A stretch of 64,000 nucleotides of DNA from Varroa destructor (Eukaryota > Arthropoda > Arachnida > Mesostigmata > Varroidae). The stretch covers positions 19,329,557 through 19,393,556 of the forward strand of contig NW_019211456.1 in the NCBI RefSeq assembly GCF_002443255.2. Direction: 5' to 3'. Numbering within the stretch: the stretch's first letter is position 1; every line of letters begins with the position of its first letter. Shown here piece after piece: positions 1 through 11,856 of this stretch. The translations under genes and the position numbers were made by a program. The notes under the pieces were generated by a model. The model searched no databases. It saw nothing but the letters and a program-made list of their open reading frames with translations, and was not told the origin of the DNA.

Positions 1-2930
1 AAGAGCCATTTCCTACTAAGGCTATCCGACCAGTCGGCTGAAACCGAACCGGCGGTCTGCCCTTAGCATTCGAATGGCGGCGGCGCTCGACGCTGGTCAA
101 ACGTTGGACGTGCAAACAGTTTTGATGAACTACGTGCACAAAAAAGAGCGCAGAAAAAGGCACCTAGTAGGAATACGGGCCAATAGGATCGTGGAACGGC
201 TCTAGGTACGACGCAAACATGTCTCGGACATTCCTCGTTCTCTCCTCCCGTCATAGCACTATCTTAGCTAGCCAGCAAGGGCTACTGAGAGACGATCCTT
301 CTAAATGTTATCGTCTGCGGTAACCGCACCTGTGTCTACCACGTACTCCTATGCTACGACCCGTTTCGAGCCAACAGCTTCTACCACGCACTTTTTATAT
401 GGCATCCGAGCGTCTTAATTGCGTCCATTACCCGCTACTGATGCCAACGGAAACACGAGCTGACAATGAAATACAACGACTGGTTGGTGGAAGCCCTGCT
501 CAAGAACTCAGAGACGCTACTAGCGCCAGATAATTCTTCAGGCGCTTATTCATCCCTGTCGGAGATATGAAATGTGCATAAAGATCCCTTTGAATATCCG
601 TTAATGCGATGTTTCATACGTTGACGACATATCGAGCATAACATACGTATCTTCGAAGTAGAAAATATATCTTCGGGATATGCTGTTTCAAAGTAGTCGT
701 TGCTACTTGGTGGGTTAACAGAATTAACGTCTATGAATTTTATTTATTAAGTGTTTTTCTCTGCAAATGTTTGTTCGATTCAGAACGATATTGCGGTACG
801 TTGACCATTAATTGTTCGACGCGTACTGCTTTGTACGCACATGCCTGCACTGCTTGCCTCCGTAACATAACTTGTGTATAGTCCTATTCGAATTGTTTCA
901 CTACGATTATTTATTTTCGTGGATTCGTGACAGAGAGGGGCGCGGGCAGTCCCTACCGAGCGAATGCTCTACCCTATATCAAATCATGATTGCCTCAAAC
1001 CGCTCATCGCATTGAGTGGAACACATTCTTGTCTTCTCCGTTTCGTAGTTCCGCTATCAGCTTTCGCGCTTCGATATCGAATGATCGAATAGGAGGTTGG
1101 TGATGGTAACGACGATGGCAGCGGCGGGGCTGTAGTGCCTCACAGCTTGTTTTGGTTGTGGCTAGGCGGGCATTCAGCCCCTATAGGCCTCGTATCTCGG
1201 CGTTTTCGGGCGCTTTCTGACTCCTCCTTGCTCTTCAGCCCGTGTTCTCTCTGCCCTCCGTGTATTCTCGCGTGCAAGCTGCAACTATCGACCGTCCGAG
1301 TTTCTTTCGCTCTCAGACAATATTGCGGTTAACACATTCCTTTGTGGTTTGCCATGTTTTATCCCCCGTAATATGCGATCGGTTGCAACGTATTGTCGTA
1401 TGTTACGAAGGCCGATGGTCCGCGAAAAGGAACAGGTAGTTTTGTCGGGAGCGGTAGCATGTCTTCTGCGTCGGAGTCTCGATAACGCAAGAATGCATTC
1501 GTCAACTGAACGGAGCTACTCGTAGTTACAGCAGCAGATGACCACACAAACAATTACCTGTTTATCTGCAGTAGCCCACTTACTCCAATGATCGCACATG
1601 CACGCACACACGCTGTACACAATCACACAAGCGTTTGTGTCACACACGAGTTATATTTACACGAAAAATCAGGATAGCGGCTAAAGGTTTTAAAGCAGAC
1701 GGCTATGGCAGTTGACGATTTCGCAAACATCTACAAACGGCTAACTTAAATGGGATGGTGAGATCTTTGAGGCCCACAGTGATGCCTGGGAGAGAAAAGC
1801 TACGAAGATTCCTATGGTTATAATAATAATAATAGTAATGAACGTATACATACCGTATGCCGAAAGAAATAAGTAGGTGTGATTAATTCAAATAACCGAA
1901 CGACTCAGGCTAAATTGTTGACAAGGTTCTTCCCATGACAGTCACATCTGTATATATATACAGGTTCATGTTAGGACGCAAAGAGTAGCTCCGTCGTGGA
2001 CAAGTCATGGATTTGTAGTTGCGCTAAGGCGCAATCAGGGTAGCACTTGGAGAACCTGTGGTATGAAGTCAATCGACAATTAGCTAAAGCTCGTGTTAGT
2101 AGTGCAAATTGATGATGGGGATCGTCGGGGCGATAGGAGCTGTGGTTGCAACAGCCAACTGCAGTACTTTATAAATGGAGTGATAACGGCGGCTATTGCA
2201 AGTGCTGGCGGGTTAGTTCCAACAGTAGCAGCGATCACGGTAGAAATAGCAGGACGCGCAGGAAGAAAGCAAAATTCCCACGCGATTTGTCAACCTTGCT
2301 TCGGGTTTCCCCTGTTGCTGTCTCGCCTCGCTACTTGTTCCGTTCATCCCGAGAAATAAAAGCTCTGCAACGTACTCGTTCCTCACTATCTCGTGCCCAT
2401 TTCCTCTCTTTCTGTAGCTGCTCCGGGATGGGAGTAGTCACGGCAATCCTCCACTGCGGCGGTGAACTGCTTAGCAATTGGCAGTTTCAACAAGCCAACA
2501 CTATGTCCTATCCGGATAGCCTGCCCCAGTGATAGATTGTAAGTGGCTAAGGAGTAAGAGAACATTTCGCCAGCCAAAATACACTAGAGAAGACAAGAGG
2601 TCAGCTAGCGTGAGTGCTCCTGCCGGGAAACTAATAAAGAAACTGAGGGAAAAAGAACTAACTCTAATAGACCCCCGAAGCTTAAACTCGGCTTAAAGTA
2701 GCCGCAAGGCGTGCGGCGGTAGTAGCAGCGGCTCGACTTGCCTAGTTCGGGATGACGGTAGCCACGTAAGAGAGGCGCACACAGGGATGTGAAAGTATTC
2801 CTAGGATATGGCGGCCAGGCCGAGCAGGGCTGAGTGAGCTAGGTTAGAAGCGGCAGGATTAGACGGCGGCAGCAGAGAACAGCAACGTGCTCCTTTCCTT
2901 TTGTTCTATACATAGAAGGTGGGAGTACTT
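1..2930. other. No gene recognised
   Basis: All frames of 60 codons or more here are short, overlap on both strands and have no domain. A (TAA) tract lies at about 1819-1833. The stretch 2093-2577 is covered by three overlapping frames on both strands, which signals low stop density, not coding. GC-rich words with GGC and CAG cluster at 2700-2760. Confidence 0.6.
1948..1963. repeat. 16-bp TA palindrome
   Basis: CTGTATATATATACAG is a perfect palindrome with a (TA)5 core. It is an ordinary microsatellite-like foldback. Confidence 0.45.
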
Positions 2931-3034
2931 AAGGAATAAAGAATATTCGAGAGAAGGCCAAAAAACGACGAAAAAAAGGCTAGGAATAATGGCGAAATAA
3001 GGAAGTAGGGAAAGCAAAAAAGACAAGCAGGGAT
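2931..3034 (+). repeat. Purine-rich tract
   Basis: About 100 bases of the + strand are strongly purine-biased, with repeated GAAAA, AAGG and AAAAAAGGC-like words. Read on the minus strand it is a polypyrimidine tract, which could precede a minus-strand acceptor, but no convincing exon follows it. The minus-strand 93-codon frame at 2859-3140 across it is an artefact of the low T content. Confidence 0.4.
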
Positions 3035-4970
3035 CTTCGCCAGCTATGCGATATGAACAATACATATCATCGTTTGTCCTGTTGACATTTTCGTCGTGCA
3101 AAGAATCAGCACAAAACCAAGGATATGGTAGCATGCACAAAAGGGAGGCGAAAAGGTATTAAAGTTACCAACTTATTTGGAACGTTGCGGAGAATAAGTG
3201 TTTTACACTGTTCTAATAAGACCTCCCAGTGTTGCCAGCGTATTATTATCACTGTCCATAGAATGAGATATACCAATACCTTTATTTTGTCCTTAGCTGT
3301 TTGCAACGGTTTATGCTAGATTATCCACATACGTAATATACAATGTCCATAGAAATATGCCTAATAAGAGCGAATTAATCCAAAATGATTGTTGCAAACA
3401 AGTAGAAGTCGTTCTTCACAGAAAGCCAAGAAATATTACATCGACGACGACAAATCTCACACAAATTGAATTTTCGCAAAACATTTTGCTGGAGAAACAC
3501 ACTGCTTCTAAACAAATCTACGTCAGCGGTGGGGCAACGTAATAGCCTGATCGCAATTTTTGTCGTTGTTGTCTGTCAATTGTATATGCCGATAATTTAT
3601 CGTCGGTCACAACGGTGAAAGTCGGCAGCATCGTCTTCAGTGGTCGCTAACGTGTGTATGAAACGAACGGAGCACATATCAGTCTACCTGACTTGTGGCT
3701 ACGCTTATTTGCTTCATACTTGCAATACGCCACATTCGGGACACAGTGCAGTAGTACACTCCTGTCCTTTAAGGACGATGATTTTAACGGGTGGCCGAAC
3801 GCAGGTCACAGGCCACTCAGCTAATGACAGCAGCTACTTGTGTTTGTCAGCCGGCGATCATGCTAGATGTCAGTAACATATACACTTAGATATGTGCGCG
3901 GTAGCCAAGTCGTCATGATATATGGCATGACTAGTCGTCTATTGTTCGTAGCGGTCTGTCTGTAACAATTATCATAAGAGTGAGCAGCAGCTTAATCTCA
4001 TCTCTAGTGACGTCTGTAAAGTATGATCTTGGTACTTACTAACAGAGTAAATCATTCCGCTGTAAAAATGACGCAAGAGCAACACGATAACAACAGTAGA
4101 AGTAGCATGAGCAATAGGTAATGCTACTGCCAAAATGGATGAAAGAAAGCAAGCGAGATACCTCTTTTCTACCTGTATTTATCGAAAAATGCCACACATG
4201 TCATTATTACTGCACTGTCTAATGTCGCTTCCGGTTAGGAGGGATTGTTTTAGAAACGTTCATTATCTTTGCTGGGAAGACATAGCTGCTATTCATATGG
4301 CGAATTGCAGAAACAGCAGCTTCAGGCGTTAGCAGCGAGCAGCTGAAGTCCTACATTATTTTGTATGACCAGAAAGCGTGGCAGAAGTACCCCATCTTTA
4401 GGCAAGGCAGCGAACTTAAACGGTACGGAAAAGCAATCATCCAATGAATATAAATGCTAAACTTATCCGATAATGTATATTGCACCCAGTGGTGACAACG
4501 CCAACCTCTATTTTACTCTTCCCATCAGTCACGGCTTTTGTATAGTCGTTAGCAGTAATCAGGCCGTACAACCAACAGCTGCTGCCGGGAAAAATGAGCC
4601 TAATGCAATGCCGACTGTTAGGTTGTTGCAGGGTTACCTCGCTACTTCGCCGTATTGTAAGAGGTTATACGCGATGCGTAGCCGGTTTGTTTATCCTCTT
4701 TTTTTCTTCGCAGAAGATTCGAGTTAAACAACGCTGTTTTACCGTGGACCGGCAACGAATTGCGGCCAAACGAAATGAGTAACAGGAAAGTACCACAGTC
4801 ACTGCCAACTCCGGCCGCAGTCCCTGCCTGCCAGAATGCACCGAGTGTTTCTGTTGGTGCCACATTTTTAACTGCCGCTTTAGCTGATACAAAGGTACGA
4901 TTCCTCCTCACTGCCTAAAGTAGCACCTATCATCTACAGCCTACCGACCGCCCACTGCGCTCGTTTTGCT
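3035..4970. other. No gene recognised
   Basis: Plain sequence with short chance frames on both strands. No repeat, hairpin or motif stood out on reading. Confidence 0.55.
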
Positions 4971-5194
4971 TTGCCTGTCTTCCTTCGTCGTCCGCTTACC
5001 ACCGTAACCAACAACACCACCGCGATCATAATCAGCCAAGTTTTTCCGGCTGAGTCCCTTAGCCTGCTACGCTTTTTGTCCATAACTTCGCAAATGAAAC
5101 GAGCCAACAAACTTTCCATCCTTGAGATAACCGCATCAGTTGGCAAATGCGGCTTATTCAAATGGCACTACTACATTTGTACAGAAAAAGAAAC

Positions 5195-5315
5195 GGCCTT
5201 CGTCTTTCCCGCACTGTTTGCCCCTCCTGTTTTTCCTCTTTTCTTTAACTCGATTTTTCTCACACCGCACATTATACCGGGCGGCTTCTTTTCCTTTTAC
5301 TTTCTCCTCTTTCAG
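5195..5315 (+). promoter_or_regulatory. Polypyrimidine tract and 3' splice-site-like AG
   Basis: The + strand is strongly C/T-rich across this interval, ending CTTTCTCCTCTTTCAG at 5300-5315. It matches a metazoan intron end better than any other site I saw. It decides the proposed left boundary of the candidate exon at 5316. No branch point can be fixed with confidence. Confidence 0.3.
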
Positions 5316-5627
5316 GAGGAATCTTCGTTAAGAAATTGTAAACTGCGAACGTTCATATGGAAGGCCACACGTGCGACAAATGGGCTACAGGTAGAATTTG
5401 CTGTCATAGCAAAGGGATACGCTGGAGAAGGTTCCGCTGTCGTTGCCATTGTCGATGGTACCGACGACGACGAGGGCGCGACCGACGGGGGCGCTGGTAC
5501 AGTACAGATAAAAAAACGTGGAAACGGATCGAAAACGGCGGGGCAACAAGGAGTAAACTGGGCAAAAGGGAATGAGACAAAAAGAACCTTTGAGGGCGAC
5601 TTAACTATAAGGCTGGCGTACTAAGCT
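5316..5627 (+). other. Candidate terminal exon, coding status unproven
   Basis: A long pyrimidine-rich tract at roughly 5195-5313 ends in TTTCAG with the AG at 5314-5315, a near-ideal 3' splice site. Immediately after it one frame stays open for 103 codons to the TAA at 5625-5627. The predicted peptide has a basic-aromatic start (LRTFIWKATRATNG), an acidic run (DGTDDDEGATDGG) and a Gly/Lys-rich end (KKRGNGSKTAGQQG). The same frame is also open upstream through the pyrimidine tract back to a TTG at 4971 (first ATG 5094), giving 217 codons, the longest open frame in the window. That upstream part translates to Phe/Pro-rich sequence typical of a translated polypyrimidine tract, so I favour intron for it. 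A CAG-GTAGAA donor-like site occurs inside at about 5388. No domain is recognised and no partner exon was found. Confidence 0.2.
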
Positions 5628-8230
5628 TATCAGAATGTCGCAGGCCGCATTTTCGCTGGTTTGGCTTGTTGTTTCTGTCTAAGCGACCGCTGTAACAATA
5701 ACCTTGGCTATAGGAAGCATATCTTTTTTCTGCTTTAGAAACGTTGACGAAGTAAGACAAGCAAGCGGGTAAGGACGCAGGGCGAAAAAGAAACGACTCT
5801 ATGGAAAGATGAGCGTCACAGATCCGCTTTTCCTTTTTGGCTTACACGACAGAGGGGTAGACTTGGACAGTCGCCCAATAGCCTACATGCGTCGTATAGT
5901 ACATATGCACCGTTTCTCTTTTCGGGAGTAGAGGCCTACAGCGAAGTGTGCGTCTCCCATTTGCCCTAGATTCGTCCTGACCCTGCTCTGGCTATCTCCA
6001 TGGTGGCAATGAGCCATCGGGTCAGCGCTGCGGTGTGTTTTACCATCACTACGAATACTGCCAATTGCAACATCATTGGTGCCAAATCCTTCTTCACCAC
6101 TCGACAAAGCACTCTTTTTCTTTTGCTTTTTTCGCCGCTAGCAGCAGCCGATTTGATCCGCCAATACCGGTCAGAAATCACTCAATTCCTTCCACCCAGT
6201 CGGTCGATTCTGGCTGCCGCCGATGTCCACGCACTTAAAAAGACGGAATAACACAGGATAGAATAGCTGGCCGGCGCAAGTCTACAGCTCAATCGCCTTT
6301 CCCCGGAGCCCCCTACAACCTTCTAAGCCGAAACATAAGCAAGGAAGACCGAGCTGCTAGAAAGGAATAAACGCTTTTCAGCTGGCGATAGAAATGGCAA
6401 TCCTGCCCGACTATCATTTTCTTCACAGGCCCACTCACGCACCTAACACTGCATAGCCCGCATGCCCGTCAAAGTCGACGCAGCGAAAAGCGACGTTGGT
6501 CATCTACGACAGCCAACGAAGTAGAGGACTAGTGATTCGCAAAATTCAAAATCGAACGTAAATGGGCAATGAATAGGTAAGGGTTTATTGAAGGAAAATC
6601 GATATAGAACATTGTGGGTCACGAATGGTACACTTCAATCTAGGTTGATTGAGCATCGTTCTCGTCAGTCTTAGTGCTGATTCATTATACGAACATGAGT
6701 GGGTCGTCGCTTCGTTTCGTTAACAACGAAAATATAATAAATGCGTACATTTACATCATTGCGCACACTGCTTTGTGATCTACCATAACATTTCAAAAAT
6801 TATATGTCGTTATAGACTATATGAAACAACATGGTTGAGTCCCTTTATAACATTTGGCCTTCTCTATCTCACTAACGTCCCGATCGAGTCAGCCATCTTC
6901 GTCGCTTTTAATTATATTAGGAAAACAGTTAGTATATTTGTGTTCGCACGGCTCGGGTATACGCTCTGTGCGAATCTCCCACTGGCGTTCTTCAATGCAG
7001 CTATCTTGTCATAATATTTTAATGATGCTTCTGCTTCTGTTAGGGAGATTCAGTTGCTGAAGTTGACTTCAACTGAAATAGTTAATAGGTGAGGAAGAAG
7101 TCTTCTCTTTAAAAATGGAGCAATCCTTTCGCGCCTATTTGCCTGAACGGTCCCTGATGATGTGTCCTGGTACATTTGTAGTCGGAAAGAGTGAAAGAAT
7201 CTATATGAACTGAAGCAGCAACGGAGCGCTGGTGCAGCAGCAGAACTGCAGGCACTAGTTTTGCTTAGAAGAGATCAACCTGTTGAAGGGTGGTGAGGGT
7301 CTAAACTCGACGTACGAGTTCGCATAGAGACTCGCAGACAGGGGGCTCGTTCCTCGCAGTTCTGCCAGCCTCTGTCTGCTTTTCTCTTTCTCTTTTTGCG
7401 TGTCTTTGTGCTCATACGGTTGCTACGCGTTGTGTGTCTCGTGCGTGGCGTTTGTTTTCGGCCGGCAGCTGACTACAGCCTCCTTTTCGGGCCAGCCTCA
7501 TCCGCAGTCGGCGTTTTCGACATCACGGTTATCGTCTCGACTGACGTTGTTCTGCCTGGCTATATCCGCAACCGGAAAGTCATAAGTCCTTAAGTGGCTG
7601 AACTCTCCACTATCGCCACATCTTTGTAACTGTATCGCTCTCGGCCATGCAGGCGAAGGCCGTCCAACTCGTTGACTCGGCTCCCTCTGTCACACTCTGG
7701 TTGCCCTGCAACATCGCCATCATTACTTTGTGGCCCGCATGTGACTTTAATACGTCCAGCAAAGCTCTGTGGTGACTCTACCGTGAGTAATGAGTATTTC
7801 TTCCTGTTGGGCTCGATGAGATTAGACTGCAACTATCCTAACACCAGTTTAGCCATGATCTCACAGAGCCAAACTTCTGCTTTTGCTAATATTGCTGCCT
7901 AGTACGTGGAAGCAATTGAACGGCCAGTGAAGAGGGACAACCGGCTGGGGCTCGCTGTTGTTCCTGTGTTCTGCATGTAATATCCGGTTGCAGAAATAGC
8001 TCGAACCGGCTTCAATATTTGTCATCTATCATACCTCTTCTACACAAGACCGTTCCATACGGGGCATATCCTGTTTTTTCAATTTTTTTCTCTCTTGTTC
8101 ATAGTTGTACGAGAGCTATGAACCAGAGAGAAATTTACCTGTCATCGCAGTACATTTCAACAAGATTAGATTTTTCTCGCCACTGGTCATTTCATGGTTA
8201 TATAGATATAAAAATATATATGTATGTATA
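5628..8230. other. No gene recognised
   Basis: A pyrimidine tract at about 7368-7397 (CT and T runs) precedes two overlapping 61-65 codon frames starting near 7396, neither recognisable. Around 8195-8230 the sequence becomes a TA/TG-rich simple stretch. Confidence 0.55.
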
Positions 8231-8407
8231 TACACATACAGGGTGGTGCGTTCGAATTGAAAAAATAAACAGTCGCTTCAACTGTTTGTCGTAACAGGCA
8301 TGTATTTATACGCAACCCCTGATGTAGGACGAAAGCCAGTTGTTGTTAGAACAAGACAACAAACTTATTATAGTGAAAACAGTTGGTCGTCTTAGGAATT
8401 TGGCCAA

Positions 8408-8747
8408 CCGTTGGATTTTTTTTTTTGGGGGGGAGGGGGGGTATTTTTGCCCGAAATAGGCAGTCTTCATTATAGTCAGTTTTCATGCAGCTTATAAAAA
8501 AAATCCAATATAGATTTCTATGAGAAAAACCGCAAGGGCTTGGAAATTGGTTAAGATGGTTTTAAAACATTTTTCGCTCAAAAATTAAAGAAAGTATTAA
8601 TTGTGCATTGGGTTATACATATAAGCTCTAATAATTGGTCTTTTTACGAGTCTGTCTGACAGAACTTTTCAGCCGTTTTTGTGTCCCTGAATTATTAGGA
8701 CTTTCGACCTGCTATCAGCTCAAAGTTTTATTCCGTTGGATTTTTTT
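8408..8747. repeat. T/G tract with direct and inverted copies
   Basis: CCGTTGGATTTTTTT occurs at 8408-8422 and again at 8733-8747, an exact 15-base direct repeat. An inverted copy of its core, AAAAAAAATCCAA, is at 8496-8508 and pairs perfectly over 13 bases with 8411-8423. The first copy runs into 11 T followed by seven G, one A and seven G (8416-8441), a strong G-rich run. The T-run inflates the matches, but the shared CCGTTGGA part is not low complexity. The stretch could be part of a small non-autonomous element; no terminal repeats were located. Confidence 0.45.
8427..8441 (+). repeat. G-rich run (G7-A-G7)
   Basis: Fifteen bases consist of two runs of seven G split by one A, directly after an 11-T run. 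Such a tract can pair into a G-quadruplex in vitro, and the junction is a sharp strand-composition switch. It is prone to sequencing and assembly length errors. Confidence 0.7.
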
Positions 8748-11700
8748 GTATGTAGCTTAGTTTAATAATGCTTCAACGAGTTCAAATTTATTAGTGGTGC
8801 TCGACGCATAGTTACTATTAAAAAGTTATTTGCTGGTTGGGTAAGAAACAACAATTAGATCGTTGATCCCGAATCGTTCATGGAAATGACCGTCGTAAAT
8901 AATGGTTTTACTAAATAATTATGACCGCCAGGAACGACCCATTAGCAAAAAATTGTCTATCTTTGTTTAAGCACATTCTTAGAAATAAAACAACGAAAAC
9001 TTCCAATATAGTCGCGCTGTCATTTATATGTATAAATGTGGGATGGTTTTGATTTAAGATTTCTGCTCCTTGTAGTTCACCGTCGTACCTTTTTTTCGAC
9101 GCATCTTCTTTCATTCTGCTTCATTTGGTACTGAGGCTGCTCGTATCTGTTGATTGACATTGTCAGCATCGAACTGCCTTTGGTACCTCAAGCAACAATG
9201 GCGCACAACATCGTTATCGTTGTCAAGAACAACTTCTGCACCATGACAATCGTCCCTATAGCCACATATATCTATGTGAATATCATCAGGGGTCGATAGA
9301 TCTCTTCGTGGCCATCTGTCTGTCTGCCTGATTAGCAAGAAAATCCTGGTAAATCTGTAATGTTATGTAACACTGCAGGACGTCAATAGCAGCGACTGTC
9401 AGTTATCCATCACGACTACCTTACAAACGCATAAGTGAAGAGCTGCTCTCCGTTCGCTCGATTGAAGTTGGCGACATTTCATCCTCAGCTCTCCATGCCA
9501 ATCATGCCACCTCTTATCGCTTTGCTACATTTTTCTAGAGGCTACAACGAGTTCAATATTTCCACAGAAGTGACGGGCTTTTAACTGCCACCGCAGCAAC
9601 AAGCGAACCCCGACGTCGCGTCGTCACCCCCCTCGCAATCTAAATTGCTGCCACAGACAACAAGTTGTACAAGTATTATATCTTGTTATTCTCATTATCG
9701 AGGTTAGGCTGTCTGATATATATATATATAGCTCGATGAATCAGAATACGCAGAATTTCTAATTATACATGTATAAGGCTATCTCGGTGTATTTAACTCG
9801 TACTGGGAACATGTATTTGTGGTTAGCGACGACTGTTATCCTGTCGTCTAATGATGGTACCCCCACGCGATTCGTTTTATCGTAGCATGGTTTGACTATT
9901 TGTAACTAAGTATCGTACGGCAACAATCAGATTGTTTAACCTATCACATCTTTTTTGGGGGTGCAGATTCTAGGTTGTTTTTGTGGCTTATAGCCAGCAC
10001 CCTCGTCATTACTGCTAAATGCCATCACGGTCCCTTTTGCTGGTGTTGATACTGCTGTTGCTATCATAGTTGTTAACATTTTCCACATCAGCAACGTCGG
10101 GGTCCAAATATTAACACGGCCAGACATCGGCATTGGCTCTCACTCAAGATACGGCTGCTTCGGGATTGCGCCCGGAAGAATGGATCGTAATAGGATAGGA
10201 AAAATTCGTCCTATCTGTGTTGTCCTGCCTTACATATTCGAATGGTGCATGTGCTCGTCGCATGGTAGCAACACTAGCTTAAAGGACATCGTTTTCTAAT
10301 GCGTTCTCGTCTTACTACGATTTGCATTTTCTCGCGTTAACGATGCATTGGCGTTTACTATTTTGTAACATATGGTATTGCCCGCCACCTAGCAGTTTCG
10401 CGCGAAGTTTGTGAGGGGCGCACCTCATACAATGGTTTCCTTTTATACGGCTGTACCATTTCGTGCTATATTGCTTCTTGTCCGCCCCATTGGTGTCTGT
10501 CACAAACGAATCGAGAGGCAACATGAAATCGAGTAGAGGCTGGCGGCGGCTAAGGCGCTTCCCTGTGAAGTTTATGTTTGCTATGGCCTGTCAGAGCACA
10601 CACCCACCATGAGACGTCCTGAGAGCACTTGTTTGTCTGATCTGTTTTTACGCGCTTCATCTTACATCGAATGCGTTCGTGCGCAAGAAGCCGCAATCTT
10701 AAACGATAGGTGTACCTATGTCGAGTTTGGAATTTGCCTCCTGGTGGAAGTACTACATTTCTCGTACCGTCAAAGTCACCTCTGCTTTAGCTCAATACCA
10801 AGTCAATACCATGTAGGTTTTTGGACGCGAAAGAAGAGGAGAGTTGTTCCAGAACTAATTGGATTACACTTGTTTTCGAAATGAGGCTCACAATCCATCT
10901 TGATAGACTTTAGCCTTTTTTATGCTGAAATCTATGTATATGAGATCTGATATGCTACTATTCTGTGTATAAAATATTCTTTAATTTTCGTTTATTCTGA
11001 GCAATGTTACTTACGATAACAACAATAGCTGACATTGGACAAATTTAGTTAATGCGAAGATTTATTGTTAAATAGTGTGTTAACGATAGATCATCTAATG
11101 CAGATTAGTACCGCAAAAATTTACATTAGGCAAACCACCAAGCAAATGCTATCCATATAACTTTCAGCTAGGCTAGCAATATCAGGTCATGGCAGGTCCA
11201 CAAAGGTAAAGCGGGGCTTAGTTTAATAGCTGCACTAACATGTATTTACACGAACGGTGCCTAAAGATCGCAGGTCCGGGTTAAGACAAGAGCTATGACT
11301 CGAATAGCCAGTCGTTGTTCCGCCCCTATTAGTGGCAACATCTTTTCCGAATGTATTCACGTTTAAGCCTATGTCGCAGCGATATCGTAACACTCCGTAC
11401 CCAGCGGCCATAGACAGGATTTGATGCGAGTAATAATCAGGTCGATGCCATGTCATACAAAATCTACATAAAGCAACCTCACATTGTATATAAAATGAAT
11501 AGAAAAGTACCTAGATTGAGTCACTCTTCACTATTTAACAGAAATTGGTTCATTAATCGGCTGTCATATGTTGCATTAAGGAAGGCTGTACAACATGAAC
11601 ATTAAATGCTCGGTATTTTCTTACATTACGCGTGGGAATACTGTAATCTACTAGCTGTCAGTGTTTCATCATCAAAGTTAGCGTCTCGCGCAATAGAACG

Positions 11701-11810
11701 ACATAACGGTTAGTAGCAACGACGGAGGACATCGTCATGATCATGATCGAAGAGGCAAAAATGCGGCCGATAGCAGACAGGCACACAAAGTACATGTACT
11801 TTCCTCATTG
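8748..11810. other. No gene recognised
   Basis: AT-rich at 8750-9060 and 10900-11160, more mixed between. Apart from the (AT)7 tract, no repeat or coding signal was seen. Confidence 0.55.
9716..9730. repeat. (AT)7 microsatellite
   Basis: Fifteen bases of alternating A and T. Ordinary simple repeat. Confidence 0.6.
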
Positions 11811-11856
11811 GTTACGTAATTTTTTTTTTTTTTTTTTTTTTTTTCGATTACGTAAC
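11811..11856. repeat. 25-T run between matching TTACGTAA sites
   Basis: GTTACGTAAT at 11811-11820 and ATTACGTAAC at 11847-11856 are exact reverse complements. Because the TTACGTAA core is itself palindromic, it is also a direct repeat. Between the cores lie 25 T (11820-11844) and CGA. One reading is a severely truncated retroposed poly(A) tail on the minus strand, with TTACGTAA as an 8-bp target-site duplication and only three extra bases. The other is a T microsatellite that grew between two copies of a palindrome. Confidence 0.6.

Noticed and set aside
8236..8250. CAGGGTGGTGCG, like the start of some DNA-transposon terminal repeats
   Set aside because: No inverted partner was found downstream and there is no transposase-like sequence.
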